Shown here: piece after piece, positions 32,881 through 40,619 of the stretch
Layout of the letters: every line of letters begins with the position of its first letter
Position numbering within the stretch: position 1 is the stretch's first letter
Origin: an uncultured Pseudovibrio sp.
Lineage (GTDB): Bacteria; Pseudomonadota; Alphaproteobacteria; Rhizobiales; Stappiaceae
Length of the DNA: 64,000 nucleotides
Assembly (NCBI GenBank): GCA_947496145.1
Contig: CANMBS010000006.1
Coordinates: 145,440-209,439 of the forward strand
Direction of reading: 5' to 3'
Program-made: the position numbers and the translations under genes
Notes under the pieces: generated by a model
Databases searched by the model: none
Told to the model about the DNA's origin: nothing
The model's input: only the letters and a program-made list of their open reading frames with translations

Positions 32881-33117
32881 ATGTCCAAGAAGTTTCAGTG
32901 GCGACAGCTTTGGAGAAATGTTCCGGACCATAGTGTGGGGACTGGTGTATTAAGTACCGAAATGAGCATGCGGGTTCACCGTGAGAACGGGGATGGCAGC
33001 CGTAAACCATGGCGCTGGGAACTGCATCACAATGGCGTTGTTTGCAAAGGGGATGTGAACGACAAGGTGGAAGCTATGCAAAAAGCGCAGGATGCCTATA
33101 TCAGTTACCTGCGCTGA
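32881..33117 (+). CDS. small hypothetical host protein (78 aa)
   Basis: This is the first gene to the right of the prophage end. The product is Trp- and basic-rich (KKFQWRQLWRNVPDHS, RKPWRWELHHNGVVCKGD). No domain was recognised. ATG 32881 has only a weak ribosome binding site. Its end lies 14 bases from the converging DMT transporter gene. The prophage inserted about 90 bases upstream and may have separated it from its original promoter. Confidence 0.55.
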   Translation: MSKKFQWRQLWRNVPDHSVGTGVLSTEMSMRVHRENGDGSRKPWRWELHHNGVVCKGDVNDKVEAMQKAQDAYISYLR

Positions 33118-33131
33118 TTTTTCTTGTAAAC

Positions 33132-34010
33132 TCAGCTGGGTGCTTCTGCTTTCTTCGCCTGCGCATTCACCTTAGATGAATGCGGTGTTTTCAATGCGTA
33201 GATGATACTGCTGAGCACAATGGCAATGCCGAACCACTGGCGTATGCCAAATTCCTCTCCTACCAATACCTGACCACACACCACTGCTGAGACCGGGTTT
33301 ACCAGAGACAGAAATCCAATGGTGGTTGGATTGAGCTGAACAATCCCCTTGAGCCAGTTCCAAGATGCCCAGCCCATGCCCAGAATGCCGATCCAGAAGA
33401 ATGCAAGCAACATGTTCAAATCCGGCATGGGTGCTTCACCTTCCAGAATGAATGCGATTGGAAGCGCATAAAGCCCACCCAATGTGACATGCCACCCGGT
33501 GTAGGTGACCATGCTGGTTTCTGGTCGCCCCCATTTGCCGCTTAAATACACTCCGGTAAACGTGCTCAGGCAGGCAGCCATTGCAGCACCGATGCCAATC
33601 CAGTCCAGTTCCACTGCACCAAGCAACAACATAGCAACGCCAAACAAGCCGATGAAAGAGGCGAGCAGTTGCCGGGGAAGTGGCTTCTTTCCATCGAGCA
33701 CCCAGACGTAAAAGATGATTTGCAGTGGCAAGGTTGCCATGAGCGTTCCGGCCATGCCACTTGGCAATCGAAAGGCTGCAATGAACACAAAGAAGATCAT
33801 GGAAAGATTTGTCAAGCCAATGACCATGGCTCGTTTTAACCAGAGACCATTCAGCATACCCGGTGCAAAGGCAAGCAACACCAGCCCGGCAGGCAGCAGA
33901 CGATAGACAACCATCCAGACCGGGTCTTCTGCGGGCAGAAGGAGTGCGGTCACGGCGTATGTCGTGCCCCAGATTGCGGGCGTCAGAGCAGTTCGCAATT
34001 GTACAAGCAT
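33132..34010 (-). CDS. EamA/DMT family transporter (292 aa)
   Basis: Ten hydrophobic segments and two EamA halves are visible (for example AIWGTTYAVTALLLP near the start and GILGMGWASWNWLKGIVQLN in the second half). Such proteins export metabolites or drugs across the inner membrane. The start is set at the ATG at 34010; a TTG at 34025 is also possible. It is divergent from a MarR gene, which probably represses it. Substrate is unknown. Confidence 0.87.
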   Translation of the reverse strand: MLVQLRTALTPAIWGTTYAVTALLLPAEDPVWMVVYRLLPAGLVLLAFAPGMLNGLWLKRAMVIGLTNLSMIFFVFIAAFRLPSGMAGTLMATLPLQIIFYVWVLDGKKPLPRQLLASFIGLFGVAMLLLGAVELDWIGIGAAMAACLSTFTGVYLSGKWGRPETSMVTYTGWHVTLGGLYALPIAFILEGEAPMPDLNMLLAFFWIGILGMGWASWNWLKGIVQLNPTTIGFLSLVNPVSAVVCGQVLVGEEFGIRQWFGIAIVLSSIIYALKTPHSSKVNAQAKKAEAPS

Positions 34011-34030
34011 ATATTTCAGCTTCAATTAGT

Positions 34031-34095
34031 TTGAGTTCAAGCTATTTATCTTTCTTAGTGCATCTACGGATAACGGTCAAGTATCTTGATATCAA
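34031..34095. promoter_or_regulatory. two TTGA-nn-TCAA palindromes, likely MarR operators
   Basis: TTGAGTTCAA (34031-34040) and TTGATATCAA (34086-34095) are 10-bp palindromes in the 143-base gap between the divergent transporter and MarR genes. Palindromes of this kind are typical MarR-family sites. They would allow one regulator to control both promoters. Confidence 0.55.
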
Positions 34096-34153
34096 ACTGT
34101 TCCTCTGCAATATAACCGCGACAGGTATTTTCACCAAACGAGTGAGGTCAAAC

Positions 34154-34654
34154 ATGGGTGATCATGTTGCGCAGGCTGTACAGCAGTGGAGAACAGAATT
34201 TCCTGAGGTTGATGCCAGCCCTATGTATGTGCTGGCTCGCCTGACGCGCCTTAACATGCATTGTGGGAAGCTGATCTCAGAAAATTTTGCCCGGTTCGGG
34301 CTTGGACGCGGTGATTTTGACGTTCTGGGAACTTTGCGGCGCAACGGCGAGCCTTATGCGCTGCGGCCCACTGAGCTTTCCAAAAGCAGTATGCTCACCT
34401 CCGGCACCATGACCAGCCGGTTGGATAAGCTGGAAAAGAACGGTCTCGTGCAGCGCTTGCCCAACCCGGATGACCGCCGGGCTCTCATGATCCAGCTCAC
34501 CGAAAAAGGTCGGACACTGGTGGAAGAGGTTGCTGCAAGACACTTTGAGCTACAGGCCGAGATTCTGGAAATTCTGGAGCCTGAAGACCGTAAAGCACTT
34601 GAAGGCATTTTGGGGCGCTGGAGCGACAAACTGGAAGGGGCCGGAGAGATGTGA
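34154..34654 (+). CDS. MarR family transcriptional regulator (166 aa)
   Basis: ATG 34154 follows GAGGTCAAAC; longer frames upstream have no site. The winged helix is clear: LRPTELSKSSMLTSGTMTSR, then LDKLEKNGLVQRLPNPDDRR with the conserved wing DDRR and LTEKGRTLVEE. It probably controls the divergent DMT transporter through the palindromes at 34031 and 34086. Confidence 0.92.
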   Translation: MGDHVAQAVQQWRTEFPEVDASPMYVLARLTRLNMHCGKLISENFARFGLGRGDFDVLGTLRRNGEPYALRPTELSKSSMLTSGTMTSRLDKLEKNGLVQRLPNPDDRRALMIQLTEKGRTLVEEVAARHFELQAEILEILEPEDRKALEGILGRWSDKLEGAGEM

Positions 34655-35194
34655 GGGACACTCCTCATAGGTCCAGCAAGCTTCGAAGCATCTGCTTGTT
34701 GAGCTCTCCACGTTCGCCTTACTTAAATTTCATTGGTTATAATTGACTGAGCTTTTCAAACAGGTTCTGGTCGAGTTTCAGTGGTGTGCACATCACAATC
34801 TATCTATCGCTCAGGAATGTTCTGGCGATAAATAGAAAGGAAGGTGAAGCGCAAATGAAAATCCGGAAGGTTGGATTTAAGATCAAGATCCTCGGTCTCC
34901 AAATCGAATGTATCCTGGTCTTCAAGTCCTAAGCCAAAAGGGTTCGGGCGAAAGCCCGGGCCCTCCGGATCAGAAAAGGCGCTTTACCTTCCTCTCATCA
35001 AAAAGAAGCTTACCATAGGTTGCCTCTCCAGTTCAATAAGAGTGAGAAATGCACAGTCCCGCACCTTGCTGGACGACCTGCGTCAATTCGGCCCGTAAGC
35101 CCTCCGGCTATTGACACTCCCAAGGTTATATACGGAAATATACCAGTACGACATCAATGATCAGAGTGTTGATCTGCGAGGGAGGGCTGGCTCT
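34655..35194. other. 540-base stretch without a clear gene
   Basis: It holds a possible 25-codon ORF (ATG 34855 after AAGGAAGGTG, to TAA 34930-34932; product with FKIKILGLQIECILVF), a small stem CGGGC/GCCCG closed by a GAAA tetraloop (34945-34958), and no larger coding signal on either strand that I trust. A frame at 34871-35098 is Ser-rich and looks non-coding. Low gene content and scattered small repeats suggest decayed sequence. Confidence 0.4.
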
Positions 35195-35632
35195 GTGAAC
35201 ACCTGGAGAATACAGAAGTTTGAAAGCTTTGCTGAACAAGACCACTGGGATCTGCCCGGCAATCTCTCTCCGCAGGAAGTGACTGAAATCCTCAGACGTC
35301 TGGCTGCTCGTTACCTTACTGAAGAGGAAGTCATCAGCAGTTCACTTCGTGCAAATCATAAGGGCAAAACAGATTTACTGGAGCGGGTTGGAAGCGGTCC
35401 TGACATTCATATCGGCGATAACCCGTTCTATCTGGCGCAGCTTATTTCAGGCCAAGAACTTGTTGAGGCGAAAACATGCCCTGAGTGCGGTCATGTCTTT
35501 AAAGGAAATGGCTGGGACGGTATTGATGCGCATTGGCGTGCAAAGCACGAAGACATTATGAGCTACGAGCAGGCATGGCCGCTTTTGCAGGCTGGTACAT
35601 ATGTCAAAGCGGCTTCTTGTGAGCCTGTTTAG
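35195..35632 (+). CDS. hypothetical protein with C2H2-like zinc-finger motif (145 aa)
   Basis: Start GTG 35195 is chosen for the GGGAGGGC site about 10 bases upstream; an upstream TTG 35111 has none. The C-terminal half contains CPECGHVF...DAHWRAKHED, a Cys2-His2-like arrangement, and then a helix with EQAWPLLQAG. The N-terminal part (FAEQDHWDLPGNLSPQEVTE) is not recognised. It may bind zinc; its role is unknown. It lies beside znuA, but on the opposite strand. Confidence 0.6.
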   Translation: MNTWRIQKFESFAEQDHWDLPGNLSPQEVTEILRRLAARYLTEEEVISSSLRANHKGKTDLLERVGSGPDIHIGDNPFYLAQLISGQELVEAKTCPECGHVFKGNGWDGIDAHWRAKHEDIMSYEQAWPLLQAGTYVKAASCEPV

Positions 35633-35688
35633 ATCAACAGAAACAAGCCGCACCCTTTGAGAGGCGGCCTGCTGCTTTTTGAACTGGT

Positions 35689-36696
35689 CTAGGATTTGTC
35701 TGCAAGACAATCTTTGAAGGCAGCACCCATGTTCTTCAATAGTTGGGTGTATAGGTGCGGTCCTGCTTCCAGTGAGGCACCCAGTGGGTCAAGTTCTGCG
35801 GAGTTAACGGATGTCCCCTCTTTGAGCACAGCAACCATGCGCGGATTGAACTGAGGTTCAGAGAACACACAGTGTGCTCCCAGATTTTCCAGCGTAGCAC
35901 GCACTTCGCTTAGGCGTTTTGCACCGGGAAGCACTTCAGGACTAACAGTCACAGAACCGACCGCCGTCAGATTATAGGCGTCTTCGAAGTAACGATAGCC
36001 GTCGTGGAAGACAACGAAAGGCTTATTCTGATAATTTTCCAGATCAGCTTTCAAACTATCAGAAAGCTTATTGATTTCCTCCGCTTCTGCCTTTGCATTT
36101 GCTTTGTACTTTTCAGCGTTTGCCGGGTCTGCTTTTGAAAGTGTCTCTTCAATTTCATTCAACATGGCAACGGCATTATGCGGCGAAAGCCACAGGTGCA
36201 TGTCAAAGGTTTCTGCCCCGTGCTCATCATGGTCGTGATCTGCTTTCGCTTCATCTGCATGGGCTGCATGCTCTTCCGGGGTTTCACCTGCGTGGTCATC
36301 ATGATCGTCATGACCGTGTTTTTCAAAGCTCCCACCCGCGCGGAAATTGAGCAGTTTCAGATCATGGGCATCCTTAAGAGACACAACGGTGGCATCACTC
36401 ACCAGATTTTCCAGAGGTGTTTCCAGAAAGCTTTCCATTTTCGGGCCGATCCAAAACACAACGTCTGCATTTGCAAGCTTACGGGCTGTGGACGGGCGCA
36501 GACTATAGGTATGGGGAGACCCTGCTCCTTCCACTACGAGCTGCGGCTCGCCAACACCTTCCATAACACTTGCTACAAGTGAGTGGATCGGCTTGATGGA
36601 CGCCACAACCTTAACTTCAGCCTGAGCCAGTGCTGGAGCTGCCATAACACTAGCAAAAAGGCCGAGCATACTTATTGAGCCAGACAAACGCTTCAT
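35689..36696 (-). CDS. znuA: zinc ABC transporter substrate-binding protein ZnuA (335 aa)
   Basis: It is a periplasmic zinc-binding protein with a signal peptide (residues 1-26, ending ALAQA). The zinc ligands are expected in PIHSLV, SPHTYS, the MHLWLSP segment and FHDGYRYF. The His/Asp-rich loop (HGHDDHDDHAGETPEEHAAH) at about 128-165 is typical of ZnuA. A Zur-like box lies just upstream. The znuC and znuB partners are not adjacent, so they must be elsewhere. Confidence 0.95.
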   Translation of the reverse strand: MKRLSGSISMLGLFASVMAAPALAQAEVKVVASIKPIHSLVASVMEGVGEPQLVVEGAGSPHTYSLRPSTARKLANADVVFWIGPKMESFLETPLENLVSDATVVSLKDAHDLKLLNFRAGGSFEKHGHDDHDDHAGETPEEHAAHADEAKADHDHDEHGAETFDMHLWLSPHNAVAMLNEIEETLSKADPANAEKYKANAKAEAEEINKLSDSLKADLENYQNKPFVVFHDGYRYFEDAYNLTAVGSVTVSPEVLPGAKRLSEVRATLENLGAHCVFSEPQFNPRMVAVLKEGTSVNSAELDPLGASLEAGPHLYTQLLKNMGAAFKDCLADKS

Positions 36697-36714
36697 AGGA
36701 GACTTACCCGCATA

Positions 36715-36729
36715 TGTTATAATATTACA
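36715..36729. promoter_or_regulatory. Zur-like operator upstream of znuA
   Basis: TGTTATAATATTACA is an imperfect 15-bp palindrome that resembles zinc uptake regulator boxes, and it lies 18 bases upstream of the znuA start codon. A second similar AT-rich segment (TTTATAACGTTACG) follows. Zinc-responsive repression is inferred. Confidence 0.65.
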
Positions 36730-36947
36730 TTTGATTTTGTTAGTTTATAACGTTACGACTTTGCAATTGCAACTTCCTTTTCTCCCCTTCTGCAAATTCT
36801 TTAAATCTGTGCGCGTTAGTCGAATTGACCTGTATTTACAGTGGGTTTTGGAAGATTGTGCGCTGGAAACTGTTAGTTTTAACTGATCTTACTGCCGAAT
36901 TAACGAGAACCCTGTTATATTGCTGCAAAAATTTTGAAGGACACGTC

Positions 36948-37427
36948 ATGGCTGAGATTAAGGATGAGCTGGACCGCAAGCTGATTGCTATTTTGCAGGG
37001 AAATGCGCGTGAACCAGTGTCATCCATTGCCCGACGTCTGGACGTTGCCAGATCAACAGTTCAGGAACGCATTGCCCGCCTTGAGCGCAAAGGCATCATT
37101 GTAGGGTACACAGCTATCCTCGGCGAAGATCAGGATCAGAAGCGGGTGCAAGCACTGGTCATGCTTTCTGTGGCGCAGCAACGATCCAGAGAGTTGATTA
37201 CGGAGCTGGAATCGTACCCTGAGATCCGCAGCTGCCTTACTATTTCCGGTGAGTTTGACCTGTGCCTGATTGTGGAGCCAGACCGGCTGGAGGAACTGGA
37301 TGCGGTTCTTGATGAGATCGCGGCTATTCCGGGCGTGGTACGTACCCGTTCTTCGATTGTTTTGACGAAGAAGTTTGAAAGACAACGGCCTTTCATGCCC
37401 CCAAACACCTTTAGTCTTGATAAGTAA
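36948..37427 (+). CDS. Lrp/AsnC family transcriptional regulator (159 aa)
   Basis: ATG 36948 follows GAAGGAC; longer frames lack a site. The N-terminal helix-turn-helix (VSSIARRLDVARSTVQERIA) and the RAM ligand domain (LVMLSVAQQRSRELITELES, SGEFDLCLIVEP) are complete. It precedes a dehydrogenase of the saccharopine family in the same direction and may control it in response to lysine or a related amino acid. Confidence 0.93.
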   Translation: MAEIKDELDRKLIAILQGNAREPVSSIARRLDVARSTVQERIARLERKGIIVGYTAILGEDQDQKRVQALVMLSVAQQRSRELITELESYPEIRSCLTISGEFDLCLIVEPDRLEELDAVLDEIAAIPGVVRTRSSIVLTKKFERQRPFMPPNTFSLDK

Positions 37428-37664
37428 GGGCTTTTGCGAGACAAGCGACCCTTTCTTGCCGCGCAAAGTGACGGGCTTAACTCGCAGAACGAGAATCACG
37501 TGCACGTTGCACGCATGACTCGTCATTTTCACTTTTTTATTGTTATAATGACAGGATTAACGTCACTTTGACGGAATAAGACGACACTTCGGCAAGTTGC
37601 CCCGTAAACTCCGGCAGTAGTTTCACGTAGACTCTTCTTCACTTAAATGAGTTTGGAGGAGCTT
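37428..37664 (+). promoter_or_regulatory. 237-base intergenic region with likely promoter for the dehydrogenase
   Basis: TATAAT occurs at about 37543-37548, preceded at a suitable distance by an AT-rich segment, and AGGAG-type bases (GGAGGAG, 37654-37660) precede the start codon. The short repeat TCACTTT/GTCACTTT occurs nearby. It is a plausible Lrp-regulated promoter region. No gene is seen. Confidence 0.4.
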
Positions 37665-38786
37665 ATGGACCGACATAATGTGGCTGTTGTGGGAGCTGGA
37701 AAAATTGGCGGAATGATTGCCGCCCTGCTTCAGGGATCAGGTGATTATCAAGTGACTATGCTTGACCAGAGTGTGGAAGCGCTTTCTGCGCTGGACGTGC
37801 CACACGTAACGACGCAAGCACTTGATGTGAGTAACCTTGCCAAACTGACAAAGGCTTTGTGTGGGTGCGATGCGGTGGTTTCGGCTGCACCGTTTTTCCT
37901 CACACCGGTTATCGCACAGGCTGCAAAGGATGCTGACTGCCATTATCTGGATCTGACAGAGGATGTGGCAAGCACCGCAGAGGTGGAACGCATTGCCAAA
38001 GGTGCTGGTAAAGCATTTGCCCCGCAGTGCGGGCTTGCTCCCGGGTTTGTTTCCATTGCTGGTCATGATCTGGCAAAGCAATTTGACAGTCTGGAAGACC
38101 TTCATTTGCGCGTGGGTGCCCTTCCCCGCTATCCGACCAACCGGTTGAAGTATAATCTGACATGGTCAACGGACGGGTTGATCAATGAATACTGCAATCC
38201 CTGTCTTGCTATTGAGGATGGTGAGTTGACAAAAGTGCCTGCTTTGGCAGGCTTGCAAAACTTTTCACTGGACGGGGTTGATTATGAGGCCTTCAACACC
38301 TCTGGCGGGCTTGGCTCGCTTTGTGAGACGTTAAAAGGCAAGGTCAGGAGCCTGCGGTATCTTTCTATTCGCTATCCAGGTCACCGGGATATTATGGAGC
38401 TTTTGCTCAAGGGCCTTGGGTTCATTAATAAGCGTGAGCTTTTAAAACAGGTCATGGAAGAAGCCATCCCAGCAACCTTACAGGACCGTGTGCTGATCTT
38501 TATCACTGCAACTGGTATGAAGGATGGACGTTTTCAGCAAAAATCCTATTCCCATGTTGTCAATGATCGCGAGATCATGGGCAAGCACTGGAGCGGTATT
38601 CAGATCACCACTGCGGCCAGCATTTGCGCAACGCTTGATCTTCTGATGGACGGTAAGCTTAAGGCAAAAGGGTTTGTGAAGCAGGAGAGCATCCGGCTGG
38701 ATGACTTCCTCTCCAACCGTTTTGGCCGCCTGTACAAGAATAACGGTTCAGACCACGAAACGCCTGGTCACAGGCTGGCTGCTTAG
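37665..38786 (+). CDS. saccharopine dehydrogenase family oxidoreductase (373 aa)
   Basis: The NAD(P)-binding Rossmann motif GAGKIG lies at residues 10-15 (VAVVGAGKIGG). The later region (LTEDVASTAEVERIAKGAG, QCGLAPGFVSIAG, and EAFNTSGGLGSL) matches the saccharopine dehydrogenase/LysDH group. It probably acts in lysine breakdown (saccharopine or L-lysine 6-dehydrogenase). ATG 37665 is chosen because GGAGGAG is 5 to 10 bases upstream, while ATG 37647 precedes that site. Confidence 0.88.
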   Translation: MDRHNVAVVGAGKIGGMIAALLQGSGDYQVTMLDQSVEALSALDVPHVTTQALDVSNLAKLTKALCGCDAVVSAAPFFLTPVIAQAAKDADCHYLDLTEDVASTAEVERIAKGAGKAFAPQCGLAPGFVSIAGHDLAKQFDSLEDLHLRVGALPRYPTNRLKYNLTWSTDGLINEYCNPCLAIEDGELTKVPALAGLQNFSLDGVDYEAFNTSGGLGSLCETLKGKVRSLRYLSIRYPGHRDIMELLLKGLGFINKRELLKQVMEEAIPATLQDRVLIFITATGMKDGRFQQKSYSHVVNDREIMGKHWSGIQITTAASICATLDLLMDGKLKAKGFVKQESIRLDDFLSNRFGRLYKNNGSDHETPGHRLAA

Positions 38787-38829
38787 TCCCCTTCTCTTTT
38801 CTCTAAGCCAGATAAAAGACACAGAAAAA

Positions 38830-38868
38830 GCGCAGCTCCTGAAACAGGAACTGCGCTCTTTTAGTTTT
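38830..38868. terminator. bidirectional terminator between converging genes
   Basis: GCGCAGCTCCTG pairs with CAGGAACTGCGC over an AAA loop (one mismatch), followed by TCTTTTAGTTTTT, and preceded by an A-rich run that serves the opposite strand. It ends the dehydrogenase gene and the leftward cydDC operon. Confidence 0.85.
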
Positions 38869-38879
38869 TGCAGTCTGAA

Positions 38880-40619
38880 TTAATCGTCGCGCAGACGGCT
38901 CTTCATCTCATCAGACAAAGGCAGGGCAACGTCTTGCAACTTGCCGTCTTCCAGCATGAGCACACGGTCTGCGCCTTCAAGTTCGCTGGCGCGGTGGGAG
39001 ACCATAAGAACAGTTTTGCCTTTGGTCATTGCGCGGAAGGATGCCAGTACGGTTTCTGCGGTGGCGTGATCCAAACCTTCGGTTAGTTCATCTACCACCC
39101 AGATTTCCGGATTACGCAGGTAAGCCCGGGCCAGTGCCAGACGACGCCCTTCCCCGCCGGAAAGACCAAGCCCACCCTCCCCCAGATGAGTTTCCAGTTT
39201 CTCCTGCCGGGCTTCTACCAGCTCTTTCAGCCCGGCATGTGCCAGAGCTTCCCAGAGGTCTGCGTCACTTGCATCTTCACGCGCGACGCGCAGATTTTCT
39301 GCGATGGTGCTGTGAAAGATTTGTGTGCGCTGCCCGACTACGGTGAGTGTTGCGCGTAATTTATCTTCAGCCAGCTCGCCAAGTGAAACACCGCCGATTT
39401 GAACCGAACCTTTCTGAGGTGTTTGCAGGCGGGCAACAATAGCAGCAAGGGTAGATTTTCCTGCCCCACTTGGGCCAATCACGACACTGCGACTACCCAT
39501 TGGCAGAGCCAGGTCGACCCCATCCAGAATGGCTGTTGCTTTTTCGTTGTACGCAAAATGAACGTCCTTTAGTTCAAGGACATCCTCGCCTGCTGTAAAC
39601 TGAGGTGCCTTAGAATTACTGCGGGCGCTTTGAACTGCTTCATTGCACTCACCGACTGTAAGCAAGGAGCGTACCCGGTTAGCAGCGCCGGACATTTTAC
39701 TCCAGCTACCAACACTGTTGGCGATAGAGATCAGCAGTTCTGGCAGGGCCAGTGCAACAAAGGCAAACAAAGCGATGTGCTTCAGCTCCATCTGGCCTTG
39801 CTGATAGGAATAAGCGGCAAACAGGAAGGTAAGTGCGACCATGACCTGACTCATGGTGCTGATGACTGCCTGATTGCGCATATCCGTCAGCTCGCTTTCT
39901 TCCTGAGCCGCGTCAAGCTGATTGACTGCTTTTAGCGCTGCAAGGCGCTGCTGCTCCAGACCACCGAAAACAGAAAGGTCACGGCGACCACGCACCAGAT
40001 CAGACACACGCACGCGCAAGGCATCTCGGGAAACATTAAGCCGTCGTGCCTGCGCCTTCTGGCGTGGGCCAGCAGACTTTGCCAGCACAGCAAGGCCTGC
40101 GGCCTGAACAGCCCCCAGCGCAATGGACGCCATTGGAGAGTATTGCCATAGGATGACCAGTGTCAGGCCGGTGATAATAGCAGCAGATGCAAGCGGCACC
40201 ACAAGGCGCAGGAACAGGCCGTCCAACTGATCCACGTCGCTGACAACACGTGAAAGCGCTGTGGCTGAGCGTTGGTTTAATGCACTGCTGTTTTCACGGG
40301 CTACGAGACCGCGAAAGACACCTGAACGCAGGTTGGCCAGAAAGCGGAAGGTTGCGTCGTGGGTGATCACCCGCTCCACGTAACGCCCGAAAATGCGCAG
40401 GGCGGCATAAAAGCGAATGTGACCAGCTGCCGATGCTGCATTAAATGCAATAGCACCTGCTGACAGGCCAACAATTGCCGTTGCAGTGATGAAATAGCCT
40501 GAAACTGCCAGTAGTGCGATGCCAGCAGCGGCTGGCAGGAAAGCCAGAAACAGTCCGCCCCAGAATGCCAATGGTTCTTCTTTTTGCAAAAGCCAGATGA
40601 TGCGAAGAGAGGATCTCAT
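38880..40619 (-). CDS. cydC: thiol reductant ABC exporter subunit CydC (579 aa)
   Basis: CydDC exports cysteine and glutathione to the periplasm and is needed for assembly of cytochrome bd. Six membrane segments (about 1-300) are followed by an ATPase with Walker A GPSGAGKST, signature LSGGEGRRLALARA and Walker B EIWVVDELTEGLD. The start overlaps the stop of cydD by four bases. Length is normal (573 aa in E. coli). Confidence 0.94.
   Translation of the reverse strand: MRSSLRIIWLLQKEEPLAFWGGLFLAFLPAAAGIALLAVSGYFITATAIVGLSAGAIAFNAASAAGHIRFYAALRIFGRYVERVITHDATFRFLANLRSGVFRGLVARENSSALNQRSATALSRVVSDVDQLDGLFLRLVVPLASAAIITGLTLVILWQYSPMASIALGAVQAAGLAVLAKSAGPRQKAQARRLNVSRDALRVRVSDLVRGRRDLSVFGGLEQQRLAALKAVNQLDAAQEESELTDMRNQAVISTMSQVMVALTFLFAAYSYQQGQMELKHIALFAFVALALPELLISIANSVGSWSKMSGAANRVRSLLTVGECNEAVQSARSNSKAPQFTAGEDVLELKDVHFAYNEKATAILDGVDLALPMGSRSVVIGPSGAGKSTLAAIVARLQTPQKGSVQIGGVSLGELAEDKLRATLTVVGQRTQIFHSTIAENLRVAREDASDADLWEALAHAGLKELVEARQEKLETHLGEGGLGLSGGEGRRLALARAYLRNPEIWVVDELTEGLDHATAETVLASFRAMTKGKTVLMVSHRASELEGADRVLMLEDGKLQDVALPLSDEMKSRLRDD

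Noticed and set aside
34871..35098. 75-codon + strand frame
   Set aside because: Ser- and Lys-rich low-complexity product, no ribosome binding site, and it overlaps the better-supported micro-ORF. Treated as non-coding.
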